NCBI RefSeq assembly: GCF_900156745.1
Contig: NZ_LT707065.1
Location: 2,666,001 to 2,730,000 of the forward strand
Origin: Achromobacter sp. MFA1 R4
Lineage (GTDB): Bacteria; Pseudomonadota; Gammaproteobacteria; Burkholderiales; Burkholderiaceae_B
Reading direction: 5' to 3'
DNA: 64,000 bases
Every line of letters begins with the position of its first letter. Position 1 is the first letter of the stretch. Below the pieces are notes generated by a model, which worked only from the letters and a program-made list of their open reading frames with translations, had not been told where the DNA came from and did not search any database. A program made the translations under genes and the position numbers. This document shows positions 7,806 through 17,000 of the stretch, piece by piece.

Positions 7806-8366
7806 TTACACGCCCATCATGCCGTAGCTCAGGCGGGCCAGGACCATCAGCAGGATCTGGGCCGCGATCAGGAGAATGAGCGGGGAGAAGTCGATCGAGG
7901 TCCGCGGCAGGACGCGGCGGATGGGGTCGAGCAGCGGGGCGGTCAGCGACTGCAGCAGCGGCATCATGGGCGCCATCGGGTTGACCCACGACAGCACTGC
8001 CTGGATCAGCGTCAGCCAGACCACCAGGTTGAGCGCCCACTTCGCGGTCATGATCAGGGCCGAGCCCATGGCGGCGGGCAGCAGGGCGACGGGAATCAGC
8101 GCGCCGATGGCCACCAGCCACAGCAGCACCAGATAGACCAGCGCGGCAAGCCATGCGCAGACCAGGCTGGTCCAGTCGATCTTGTTCCCGGCGGGGATGA
8201 TCTTGCGCAGCGGCATCACCAGCCAGTTGGTCGCCCCGTAGATCGCGCGCGCCAACGGATTGAAGGGGTGCAGCCGTATCGCGTGCATCCAGGCGCGGGC
8301 AATCAGCGCCGCGCCGAACAGCGTGAACACGATTTCGAGAAGGAAGCGGAAGATTTCACCGAGCAT
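7806..8366 (-). CDS. YggT-family integral membrane protein
   Basis: A 186-residue protein with two copies of the YggT unit, each a pair of hydrophobic helices followed by an N-P-x-x-P-L-x-x-x-I-x-R-like segment (residues about 25-50 and 130-160). An ATG at 8366 is preferred over an in-frame GTG at 8378 because GGGGTGA lies just upstream of it. The gene converges on the dlt operon with a 72-base gap. YggT proteins are linked with osmotic-shock tolerance and cell-envelope tasks in other bacteria; nothing here refines that. Confidence 0.88.
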   Translation of the reverse strand: MLGEIFRFLLEIVFTLFGAALIARAWMHAIRLHPFNPLARAIYGATNWLVMPLRKIIPAGNKIDWTSLVCAWLAALVYLVLLWLVAIGALIPVALLPAAMGSALIMTAKWALNLVVWLTLIQAVLSWVNPMAPMMPLLQSLTAPLLDPIRRVLPRTSIDFSPLILLIAAQILLMVLARLSYGMMGV

Positions 8367-8493
8367 GGACGCGATCACCCCAAAAAAGAGGAATCAATTG
8401 TCGCACGGCCAGACGTAAAAATTGCGCGCGTCCCTAGTACGGGATGCCTGGTGCAGGACTCCGCCTTTTGGATGGGACGAAGCGGGGGAAGAC

Positions 8494-8524
8494 AAAAAAG
8501 CCGCCCGGAAAATACCAGGCGGCT
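8494..8524 (-). terminator. Rho-independent terminator of the histone H1-like gene
   Basis: On the minus strand a 10-bp stem (AGCCGCCTGG / CCGGGCGGCT, one G-U pair) with a 6-base loop is followed by six T residues. It lies 32 bases past the stop codon. Confidence 0.9.
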
Positions 8525-8555
8525 CTGAGGAAGCTAATGCTTCGGCGTGTCCGGA

Positions 8556-9293
8556 TTAGGGACGACCGCCCGTCGGGAAGGGCCACGACGCGGCGGGGTT
8601 CAGCGCGGTCTTCGCGCCCGGGGCGGCAGCCGTGGTGGGCGGCGTGGCGGGCTTCTTCGGAGCGGCCTTCTTTGCAGCAGGCTTCTTCGCGGCGGCAGGC
8701 TTCTTGGCGGCAACAGCCGGCTTGGCAGCGGGAGCCTTCTTGGCAGCCGGGGCCTTCTTGGCGACGGCCTTCTTGGCAACCGCCTTCTTGGCGGCCGGGG
8801 CCTTCTTGGCTACGGCTTTCTTGGCAACGGCCTTCTTGGCAGCCGGGGCCTTCTTGGCGACGGCCTTCTTGGCTACCGCTTTCTTGGCAACGGCCTTCTT
8901 GGCGACGGCCTTCTTGGCAACCGCTTTCTTGGCAACGGCCTTCTTGGCTACGGCCTTCTTGGCGACAGCTTTCTTGGCGACGACCTTCTTGGCGACTGCC
9001 TTCTTGGCAACGGCCTTCTTGGCGGCCGGGGCCTTCTTGGCGACGGCCTTCTTGGCTACCGCTTTCTTGGCGACGACCTTCTTGGCGGCCGGCTTCTTGG
9101 CGGCAACCTTCTTCACGGCCGGCTTCTTGGCGGCAACCTTCTTCACGGCCGGCTTCTTGGCGGCTGCGACTTTCTTCACGGCGACTTTCTTGACGGCAGC
9201 TTTCTTGGCCGGTGCGGCCTTCTTCGCTACTGCCTTCTTCGCGGCGGGTTTCTTGGCCGCTGCTTTCTTTACGGCTTTCTTGGCTGTTGCCAT
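8556..9293 (-). CDS. Histone H1-like DNA-binding protein, Lys/Ala repeat (BpH1-like)
   Basis: A 245-residue protein made almost wholly of Lys, Ala, Val and Pro. Residues about 5-190 are repeats of a five-residue A-K-K-A-V unit, interrupted by P-A-A-K-K variants; the end is Pro/Ala-rich. This is the eukaryotic-H1-like family known in Bordetella (BpH1), which binds DNA without sequence preference. The ATG at 9293 is chosen because AAGGAG (9306-9301) is 7 bases upstream; an ATG at 9299 would leave only 1 base. The DNA repeat of about 15 bp makes length variation between strains likely. It has its own terminator, so it is probably monocistronic. Open frames on the other strand are shadows of the repeat. 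Confidence 0.9.
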   Translation of the reverse strand: MATAKKAVKKAAAKKPAAKKAVAKKAAPAKKAAVKKVAVKKVAAAKKPAVKKVAAKKPAVKKVAAKKPAAKKVVAKKAVAKKAVAKKAPAAKKAVAKKAVAKKVVAKKAVAKKAVAKKAVAKKAVAKKAVAKKAVAKKAVAKKAVAKKAPAAKKAVAKKAVAKKAPAAKKAVAKKAVAKKAPAAKKAPAAKPAVAAKKPAAAKKPAAKKAAPKKPATPPTTAAAPGAKTALNPAASWPFPTGGRP

Positions 9294-9645
9294 GGTCATG
9301 CTCCTTAGGTTCAGGGGTCCCAGAACTTAAACCCGTGCCCCGACCCGCCCGACAAGGCGGATCGTGCCCGGGCTATTCATCGGCGCATGCCGCTGTTCTG
9401 TGCGAGCAACAGCTACGACGGTTTGCGCTAATGAATTCGGCACAGCCATTTGATATGGCCCCCGCTCCTTTGGCGCGAGCCATTTCAAATGGCGCCGATC
9501 GGCGCCTGATCACAGGCAGCCGACCGCTTGTTCTACGTGTTCGAAGACACCCTGACCAAGGAGATTGCCATCAAGCCTGTCGCGAACGCGACGTCCATCC
9601 GGTGGGGATTGGACGTGCCCGCGCCGGGCTCGATGGCGAACTGCA
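9294..9645. other. Intergenic region between the H1-like gene and nrdB
   Basis: About 350 bases without a convincing gene. It should hold the promoter of the H1-like gene (minus strand) and the 3' end of the nrdAB transcript. Three palindromes cluster at 9445-9506 and are entered separately. Confidence 0.6.
9445..9506. promoter_or_regulatory. Cluster of three palindromes
   Basis: Two related 15-bp palindromes, GCCATTTgATATGGC (9445-9459, one arm mismatch) and GCCATTTcAAATGGC (9479-9493, perfect 7-bp arms), have centres 34 bases apart. A perfect 16-bp palindrome GGCGCCGATCGGCGCC (9491-9506) overlaps the end of the second. They look like operator half-sites or transcript-end hairpins; no factor is identified. 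Confidence 0.5.
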
Positions 9646-10845
9646 TTACTCCCAGCTCAGCGTGCCACCGGTTTGGTATTCGATCACGCGAGTTTCAAAA
9701 AAGTTGCGTTCCTTTTTAAGGTCGATCATTTCCGCCATCCACGGGAAGGGATTTTCTTCCTGCGGGTACAGCGGTTCGATACCGATTTGCTGGCAACGAC
9801 GGTTCGCGATGAAGCGCAGGTAGGATTTGAACATGGGTGCGTTCAAGCCCAACACGCCGCGCGGCATCGTGTCTTCGGCGTAAGCGTATTCGAGTTCGAC
9901 CGCTTTGCGGAAGAGTTCTCGAATTTCTTCGCGGAATTCCGGCGTCCACAGATGCGGATTTTCCAGTTTGACGGTGTTGATGAGATCGATGCCGAAGTTG
10001 CAGTGCATGGATTCATCGCGAAGGATGTACATGTACTGCTCGGCTGCGCCCGTCATCTTGTTCTGGCGGCCAAGCGCCAGGATCTGCGTGAAGCCAACGT
10101 AGAAGAACAGGCCTTCCATCAGGCAAGCGAAGACGATCAGGGACTTGAGCAGCGTCTGGTCGGCTTCGGGCGTGCCCGTCTTGAAGTTGGGATCCGCGAT
10201 CGCGTCGATGAACGGGATCAGGAACTCGTCTTTGGCGCGGATGGACGGCACTTCGTTGTAAGCGTTGAAGATCTCGGCTTCGTCCAGGTCCAGGCTTTCG
10301 ACGATGTATTGATAGGCGTGCGTGTGGATGGCTTCTTCGAAGGCCTGGCGCAGCAGGAACTGGCGGCATTCGGGAGCCGTGATGTGGCGGTAGGTGCCCA
10401 GCACGATGTTGTTGGCGGCCAGCGAGTCGGCGGTCACGAAGAAGCCGAGGTTGCGCTTGACGATGCGGCGCTCGTCCTCGGTGAGCCCGTTGGGGTTCTT
10501 CCAGAGGGCGATGTCGCGCGACATGTTGATCTCTTGCGGCATCCAGTGGTTGGCGCAAGTGGCCAGGTACTTTTCCCACGCCCACTTGTACTTGAAGGGC
10601 ACAAGCTGGTTGACGTCGGTCTGGCCATTGATGATGCGCTTGTCGGCAACCTTGACGCGCTGCGAGGTTGCCGCGCCGCTGGCGGCCAGCCCGGCCGCGT
10701 GTTCAGGCGCGGCGGGCGTGGGCATGGCGGAGTCGCCGAACACACCCGTCGCCGCCCGGACTTCGGGCGCAGCCTGACCGCCCGCCGCGGGCGCGGCAGG
10801 TTGTGCAGGTTGCGTGGCGATGGTGTCGTCGTCCCAATTAATCAT
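9646..10845 (-). CDS. nrdB: Class Ia ribonucleotide reductase, beta subunit
   Basis: A 399-residue radical-generating small subunit. The first 60 residues are a Pro/Ala-rich extension; the ferritin-like core follows. Iron-ligand motifs F-E-E-A-I-H and D-E-S-M-H are visible, and the Tyr in E-A-I-H-T-H-A-Y sits where the radical Tyr of E. coli NrdB lies, so this is a Tyr-radical class I enzyme. With NrdA it reduces ribonucleoside diphosphates to deoxy forms. It begins 20 bases after nrdA on the same strand, with GGAG 8 bases before the ATG. Expression should follow the NrdR-controlled promoter upstream of nrdA. Confidence 0.95.
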   Translation of the reverse strand: MINWDDDTIATQPAQPAAPAAGGQAAPEVRAATGVFGDSAMPTPAAPEHAAGLAASGAATSQRVKVADKRIINGQTDVNQLVPFKYKWAWEKYLATCANHWMPQEINMSRDIALWKNPNGLTEDERRIVKRNLGFFVTADSLAANNIVLGTYRHITAPECRQFLLRQAFEEAIHTHAYQYIVESLDLDEAEIFNAYNEVPSIRAKDEFLIPFIDAIADPNFKTGTPEADQTLLKSLIVFACLMEGLFFYVGFTQILALGRQNKMTGAAEQYMYILRDESMHCNFGIDLINTVKLENPHLWTPEFREEIRELFRKAVELEYAYAEDTMPRGVLGLNAPMFKSYLRFIANRRCQQIGIEPLYPQEENPFPWMAEMIDLKKERNFFETRVIEYQTGGTLSWE

Positions 10846-10865
10846 GATTCATTCTCCGGAGGCGG

Positions 10866-13793
10866 TTATTGGCAGGCTTCGCACTCTTCGAAGCCGGGGT
10901 CGCCCGGCCGCATGGTGCAAACCGCCCCGAGAACTTCGGGTTCCGGCAAAACAGGTGCTGCGGCAACGGCGGAGGCAGTGGACACGCCACCGGCGCTGAC
11001 GGCGTTCAGTTCGCCGCCGCGTCCCGTGGACTTCTCGGCGCTGGTGGCGCCCAGGGTGCGCAGGTAGTACGTGGTCTTCAGGCCACGCGTCCATGCCAGC
11101 TTGTAGGTGTCGTCCAGTTTCTTGCCCGATGCGCCAGCCATGTAGATGTTCAACGACTGGGCTTGATCGATCCACTTCTGGCGGCGCGACGCGCATTCAA
11201 CCAGCCAGCGCGGTTCGACTTCGAACGCGGTGGCGTAGAGTTCGCGGAGTTCGGAAGGTACGCGATCGATGCGGGACAGGCTGCCGTCGAAGTACTTGAG
11301 GTCGGCGACCATGACTTCGTCCCAGAGACCGAGTTTCTTCAGGTCACGCACGAGGTAATCGTTAACGACCGTGAACTCGCCGGAGAGATTCGATTTGACG
11401 TACAAGTTCTGGAAAGTGGGTTCGATGCACGCAGATACGCCAATGATATTGGAAATAGTGGCGGTTGGGGCGATTGCGATGCAATTGGAGTTGCGCATGC
11501 CATGTTCTTTGATGCGCGCGCGCAACGCATCCCAATCGAGCGTGCTCGATTCATCGACGTCGACGTGACCACCACGTTCATCACGCAGCATCTTCAACGT
11601 GTCTTGCGGCAAGATGCCGCGCGACCACAGCGAGCCTTCGTACGATTGATAGCGGCCGCGTTCTTCGGCGAGCAGGCTCGATGCGTAGTACGCGTGATAG
11701 CACACGGCTTCCATCGAACGATCGGCGAATTCGACGGCGGCTTGCGATGCGTAAGGCACGCGCATCATCTGCAGGCAGTCCTGGAAGCCCATGATGCCCA
11801 TGCCCACCGGACGATGGCGCGCGTTGGAATTGCGGGCCTTGTCGACGGCGTAGTAGTTGATGTCGATCACGTTGTCGAGCATGCGCATGGCGATGCTCAC
11901 GGTGCGCTTGATCTTGTCGTGGTCGAGTTCGAAACCGCCGCCGGCAGCCGGCTTCATGTGTGCGACCAGGTTCACGGAACCCAGATTGCAAACCGCGATT
12001 TCAGATTCGTTGGTGTTCAGCGTGATCTCGGTGCACAGGTTCGAGCTGTGGACGACGCCCACGTGCTGCTGCGGCGAACGGATGTTGCACGGATCCTTGA
12101 ACGTGATCCACGGGTGGCCGGTTTCGAACAGCATCGACAGCATCTTGCGCCACAGCGTCAGCGCCGGCATCTTCTTGAAGAGCTTCAGTTCGCCGCTGGC
12201 GACGCGGGCTTCGTAGCCCACGTAGGCTTCTTCGAAGGCGCGGCCAACCTTGTCGTGCAGGTCGGGGCAGTCGGACGGCGAGAACAGCGTCCATTCACCG
12301 CCTTCCATGACGCGCTTCATGAACAGGTCGGGAATCCAGTTCGCCGTGTTCATGTCGTGCGTGCGGCGGCGTTCGTCGCCGGTGTTCTTGCGCAGTTCCA
12401 GGAATTCTTCGATGTCCAGGTGCCACGTTTCGAGGTACGTGCAGACCGCACCCTTGCGCTTGCCACCCTGGTTCACCGCGACGGCGGTGTCGTTGACGAC
12501 CTTCAGGAACGGGACGACGCCCTGGCTTTCGCCGTTGGTGCCCTTGATGTGGCTGCGCAGCGCGCGGACCGGGGTCCAGTCGTTGCCCAGGCCGCCGGCG
12601 TACTTGGCCAGCAGCGCGTTTTCCTTGATGGCGTCGTAGATGCCTTCCAGGTCGTCGGAGACGGTGGTCAGGTAGCACGACGACAACTGCGAGTGCAGCG
12701 TGCCCGAGTTGAACAGCGTGGGCGTGGAGCTCATGAAGTCGAACGAGGACAGGATCTCGTAGAACTCGATGGCGCGCGCTTCGCGGTCGGTCTCGCGCAG
12801 CGCCAGGCCCATGGCCACGCGCATGAAGAAGACCTGCGGCAGTTCGATGCGGGTGCCGCGGATGTGCAGGAAGTAGCGGTCGTACAGCGTCTGCAGGCCG
12901 AGGTAGCCGAATTGCAGGTCGCGCTTGGCGTTCAGCGCCTTGCCCAGCTTGGTCAGGTCATAGCTGGCCAGTTCGGGCGACAGCAGGCCGCCTTCGATGC
13001 CGCGGGCGATGAACGTGGGGAGGTATTCGGCGTAGCGCGTGGCCATGCCGTCCTGCGAGACTTCTTCGCCCAGGACTTCCTTGCGGATCGTGTGCAGCAG
13101 CAGGCGAGCGGTGACCTGGCTGTAGGCCGGGTCCTTTTCCACCTGGGCGCGCGCCGACAGGATGGCCGACTTGAAGACTTCGTCGACGGGGATGCCGTCG
13201 TACAGGTTCTTGACCGTTTCCTTCAGGATGGCTTCGGCGTCGATGAATTCCGACAGGCCTTCGCCGGCCGCCACGATGGTGGCGCGCAGTTCGGCCACGT
13301 CCAGCGGGCGGCGCACGCCGCCATCGGTGACGTTCAACACGTGCTCCTGCGGCGCGGCGGCCTTCTGCTGGCCTTCGGCGGCCGCGGCGGCGGCGCGCTC
13401 CTGGGTGCGCTTTTCGCGGTACAGGACATAGGCGCGCGCGACGTCATGCTCGCCCGAGCGCATCAGCGCCAGTTCGACCTGGTCCTGGATGTCTTCGATG
13501 TGGAAGGTGCCGCCGTTCGGGCGGTTGCGCACCAGCGCGTTGACGGCCTGGGCGGTCAGCGTTTCGACCAGCTCACGCACACGGGCGGAGGCAGCGCCTT
13601 GTCCGCCATTGACGGCCAGGAAGGCCTTGGTCATGGCGATGGCGATCTTGCTGGGCTCAAAGCCGACCACCGAGCCATTGCGGCGGATGATGTTGTAGCT
13701 GGCCCATTTTCCGCCATTGGCGTCGGCGGGAGAATCGGATTGAGAGGGCGGCACGGCCGAAGGCCGGGTCACAGAGGCGATCGTAGTCTGCAT
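10866..13793 (-). CDS. nrdA: Class Ia ribonucleotide reductase, alpha subunit, with two ATP-cone regions
   Basis: A 975-residue catalytic subunit. Residues about 30-130 form an ATP-cone. A second, more divergent cone-like region spans about 150-240, an arrangement also known in Pseudomonas aeruginosa NrdA. Catalytic Cys are seen in L-S-S-C-Y-L-T-T and N-L-C-T-E-I, with the second active-site Cys in E-I-A-V-C-N-L-G-S and the shuttle pair at the C-terminus (E-C-E-A-C-Q). AGGAG lies 5 bases before the ATG. The length is longer than the E. coli enzyme (about 760) because of the extra N-terminal part. It is the first gene of the nrdAB operon. Confidence 0.95.
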   Translation of the reverse strand: MQTTIASVTRPSAVPPSQSDSPADANGGKWASYNIIRRNGSVVGFEPSKIAIAMTKAFLAVNGGQGAASARVRELVETLTAQAVNALVRNRPNGGTFHIEDIQDQVELALMRSGEHDVARAYVLYREKRTQERAAAAAAEGQQKAAAPQEHVLNVTDGGVRRPLDVAELRATIVAAGEGLSEFIDAEAILKETVKNLYDGIPVDEVFKSAILSARAQVEKDPAYSQVTARLLLHTIRKEVLGEEVSQDGMATRYAEYLPTFIARGIEGGLLSPELASYDLTKLGKALNAKRDLQFGYLGLQTLYDRYFLHIRGTRIELPQVFFMRVAMGLALRETDREARAIEFYEILSSFDFMSSTPTLFNSGTLHSQLSSCYLTTVSDDLEGIYDAIKENALLAKYAGGLGNDWTPVRALRSHIKGTNGESQGVVPFLKVVNDTAVAVNQGGKRKGAVCTYLETWHLDIEEFLELRKNTGDERRRTHDMNTANWIPDLFMKRVMEGGEWTLFSPSDCPDLHDKVGRAFEEAYVGYEARVASGELKLFKKMPALTLWRKMLSMLFETGHPWITFKDPCNIRSPQQHVGVVHSSNLCTEITLNTNESEIAVCNLGSVNLVAHMKPAAGGGFELDHDKIKRTVSIAMRMLDNVIDINYYAVDKARNSNARHRPVGMGIMGFQDCLQMMRVPYASQAAVEFADRSMEAVCYHAYYASSLLAEERGRYQSYEGSLWSRGILPQDTLKMLRDERGGHVDVDESSTLDWDALRARIKEHGMRNSNCIAIAPTATISNIIGVSACIEPTFQNLYVKSNLSGEFTVVNDYLVRDLKKLGLWDEVMVADLKYFDGSLSRIDRVPSELRELYATAFEVEPRWLVECASRRQKWIDQAQSLNIYMAGASGKKLDDTYKLAWTRGLKTTYYLRTLGATSAEKSTGRGGELNAVSAGGVSTASAVAAAPVLPEPEVLGAVCTMRPGDPGFEECEACQ

Positions 13794-13936
13794 GGAAGCT
13801 CCTGTGCGAAAAAGCGCGTAGATAGCGACATGACGACGTCATGTCAGGTACGAAATGGGAATCTTGTAATGGGGGTCGCAACGTCCGGACAGGCTAGTCC
13901 GTAAGGCGTGGCCGGCGGGAATCAGCGCTTAGGCGA

Positions 13937-13952
13937 CCACAATATGTAGTGT
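13937..13952 (-). promoter_or_regulatory. NrdR box 1
   Basis: The minus strand reads ACACTACATATTGTGG, close to the NrdR consensus acaCwAtATaTwGtgt. It lies downstream of the predicted nrdAB promoter and exactly 31 bases from box 2. Confidence 0.8.
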
Positions 13953-13967
13953 AGCACCCCTCGTTGG

Positions 13968-13983
13968 CCACTAATTCTAGTGA
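13968..13983 (-). promoter_or_regulatory. NrdR box 2, overlapping the -10 element
   Basis: A 16-bp imperfect palindrome (plus strand CCACTAATTCTAGTGA) that keeps the conserved C-w-A and T-w-G cores. It covers the predicted -10 element at 13974-13979. The 31-base spacing to box 1, about three helical turns, is the usual arrangement for NrdR pairs. Confidence 0.75.
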
Positions 13984-14002
13984 TCGAGGTTTACAGGGAC
14001 AA
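13974..14002 (-). promoter_or_regulatory. Sigma70 promoter of nrdAB
   Basis: On the minus strand TTGTCC (14002-13997) and TAGAAT (13979-13974) are separated by 17 bases. The NrdR box over the -10 element implies repression by occlusion. The 5' leader to the nrdA start is about 175 bases. Confidence 0.7.
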
Positions 14003-14049
14003 GAAGAAGATAAGACGGATCCCACAAAAGATTGTAACCAAATGCACTA

Positions 14050-14071
14050 GGCGCGCCCCGCAAGGCGCGCC
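14050..14071 (-). terminator. GC-rich hairpin after the oxidoreductase gene
   Basis: Two 8-bp GGCGCGCC blocks separated by 6 bases can pair as a stem, 29 bases past the stop codon of the minus-strand oxidoreductase. No T-run follows, so termination here is uncertain. Confidence 0.4.
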
Positions 14072-14099
14072 CAGGTCAGTGACCACTCAGACCGGCTGT

Positions 14100-17000
14100 T
14101 TATGCGGTTTTCCGCAGGGGGATGGCGTGCGGGGCCGGTGCTGTATAGCTCTGCATGAGCCGGGCCAAATCGGTCCGGTACTTCTCGACGTTCGCGGCCT
14201 TGATGTGGCCGAAACCGCGAATGTTTTCTGCCAGGGCGGCGATTGTAGCCGCTTGTGCGAGCTTGTCCTGGGTCAGCCCCGCAAGCAGTTGTTCAATGGT
14301 CTGGCGGTACTCCCGCACCAGCGCGCGCTCCATCCTGCGTTCGGCGGTGTGGCCGAACGGATCGAACCAGGTGCCGCGCAAGCCCTTCAGCCGCGTCAGC
14401 ACTTTCAACGCCGACATCGTGCGCGGGCCCAGCGTCATCTTGCGCGGCACGCCGGTGCGCGGGTCCTTGCGGGCGAAGATGGGCGGCGCCATGTGAAAGC
14501 GCAGGCTGTAGTCGCCCTCGAACTGGCCCTGAAGCTGGGCCTTGAACGCGTCGCCGGTATAGAGGCGCGCCACCTCGTATTCGTCCTTGTAGGCCATCAG
14601 CTTGTACAGGCCGCGCGCCACCGCCATCGCCAGCTTCGGCGTCTTGGCGTCGGGCGCGAGCTCCCGTTCGCGGGCGGCGACGGCCTCGACCACGTCCTGG
14701 TATGCGCGGGCGTAGGCCGCGTCCTGATAGGCCGTGAGGTCCTCGATGCGGCGGGCCACGGCGCGTTCGAAGGTTTCGGGGACGTGCAACTGCACGACCT
14801 GCGCGCGCGGGCGCAACGCGCCTTCCAGCGCCTCGGGGCGATGCGCGGCGAGCCGGCCGCTGTCGAAGGCGGCGCGGTTGGCCGCGACCGCCACGCCGTT
14901 CAGCTCGATGGCGCGGTAGATGGCGGCCTGCGAGAGCGGCACGCCGCCGCGCTGCCAGGCGTAGCCGAGCATGAACATGTTGGACAGGATGCTGTCGCCG
15001 AACAGCGCGAGTGCAGCTTCATGCGCGTCGATCGCGGCCGTGTGCGCCTCGCCGGCCGCATGCCGGATCTTGGCCAGCAGCGCCTCGGGGCGCATCGCGG
15101 CATCGGGGTTGCGGGTGAACTCCGACACCGGCGCGACGTAGGTGTTGACCGTGACCTTGGTGTGGCCGTGGCGCAGGGCGCCCAGCGAGTCGGGCGCCAC
15201 GGCGGCCACCGGATCGCACAGGATGGCGGCGTCGGCCTGCTGCCAGTCCAGGCGCACGGGGCCGGGGGACGCGCCCGCGGGGGCGAGGCGGATGTGGCTG
15301 ACGACCGTGCCGCCCTTCTGCGCCAGGCCGGTCAGGTCCAGCACCGCGGCCGACAGGCCTTCCAGGTGCGCGGCCATGGACACGATGGCGCCGATGGTGA
15401 TGACGCCGGTGCCGCCCATGCCGGCGACGAGCAGCCGGTAGGGATGGTCGGGCGAGGGCGTGTCCGGCTGCGGCAGCTCGCCGATCAGTCGCTGCAGGCG
15501 TTCCTGGTCGGCCTTGGGCGCCGCGCTCTTTCTGGGCTTGCCGCCCATCACCGACACGAAGCTGGGGCAGAAGCCCTCCGCGCACGAGTAGTCCTTGTTG
15601 CAGCTGGATTGATCGATCGCGCGCTTGCGGCCGTAAGGCGTTTCCAGCGGCACGACGGACAGGCAGTTGGACTGCACGCCGCAATCGCCGCAGCCCTCGC
15701 AGACGGCGCTATTGATCAGCATGCGGCGCGCCGGGTCCGGAAACTGGTTCTTCTTGCGGCGGCGGCGCTTTTCGGCGGCGCAGGTCTGGTCGTGGATCAG
15801 CACCGTCACGCCGGGGATCTCGCGCAGTTCGCGCTGCAGCGCGTCCAGCTCCCGGCGGTGGTGGACCTTGATGCCGGGGCCCAGGTCCACGCCCTGGTAT
15901 TTCTCGGGCTCGTCGGTCGTGACCACGATGCGCGCCACGTTCTCGCCGCGCAATTGCTGGCAGATCTGCGGCACGGAGATCGGGCCGTCGACCGGCTGGC
16001 CGCCCGTCATCGCGACCGCATCGTTGAAGAGGATCTTGTACGTGATGTTGGCACGCGCCGCGACAGCCTGGCGGATGGCGAGGTACCCGGAGTGGTAGTA
16101 CGTGCCTTCGCCCATGTTCTGGAAGATGTGCGGCATTTTCGTGTAGCGGGACAGGCCGATCCAGTCGACGCCTTCGCCGCCCATCTGCGTGAGGCCGCCC
16201 GTGTCGCGGTCCATCCACGCCGCCATGTAGTGGCACCCCACGCCGGACAGCGCCTGGCTGCCTTCGGGCACCTTGGTCGACGTGCTGTGCGGACAGCCCG
16301 AACAGAAGTAGGGACGGCGGCGCATGCCGTCCGCGTCGTTGGATAGCGGGGCCTGGCATGCGAAGGCCGACAGGTCGCGCCTGACGGGCAGGCCGGCGGC
16401 GCGCGAGAGCCAGCCGGCCAGCGGCGCGGCCAGCAGCGACGGACGCAACTGACCGGCCGACGGCACCATCGGCTCGCCGTCCAGTCCCTTCTTGCCCACG
16501 ACCGTCGGCCGGTCCGGCAGGTTGAACAGCATGTCCTTGATCTGGCTTTCGACCACCGCGCCTTTTTCTTCGACGACCAGGATGTGCGACAGCCCGCGCG
16601 CGAATTCCAGCAGGCGGCCGGTGTCCATCGGCCAGGTCAGGCCCGGCTTGTAGATCCGGACCGGGGCGTTCGCCGTGACGGTGTCCACGCCCAGGCGCGC
16701 CAGCGCTTCCATGGTGTCCAGGTGCGCCTTGCCCACCGTGACGATGCCCACCGTCGCCTTGGGCGCCGGACAGATCAGCTTGTCGATGCTGTGGCGGCGC
16801 GCGAAGGCGGCGACCGCCTGCAGGCGCAGGTTCATGCGCGTCTCGACAGCCAGCGACAGGAAATCGCGCGCCGAATACTCCAGCGACTCGGGCGGCAGGT
16901 CCGGGTCCGCGGGCATGGGGTAGGACTGGACCGGGGCGGGCGTGAACGAGTGGCCGCTTTCGATGGTCTCGGATACGGCCTTGAACGCGACCCACGCGCC

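Noticed and set aside
8547..9330. Leu/Gly-rich and Phe/Leu/Ala-rich plus-strand frames opposite the H1-like gene, suggesting membrane or repeat proteins
   Set aside because: They are translations of the Lys/Ala repeat DNA in other frames.
10869..13904. A 1011-codon open frame on the plus strand opposite nrdA
   Set aside because: It is a high-GC shadow of nrdA, low complexity, without domains or Shine-Dalgarno; nrdA is certain on the other strand.
13980..16346. A 788-codon plus-strand frame opposite the indolepyruvate oxidoreductase
   Set aside because: Arg/Ala/His-rich antisense shadow without family likeness.
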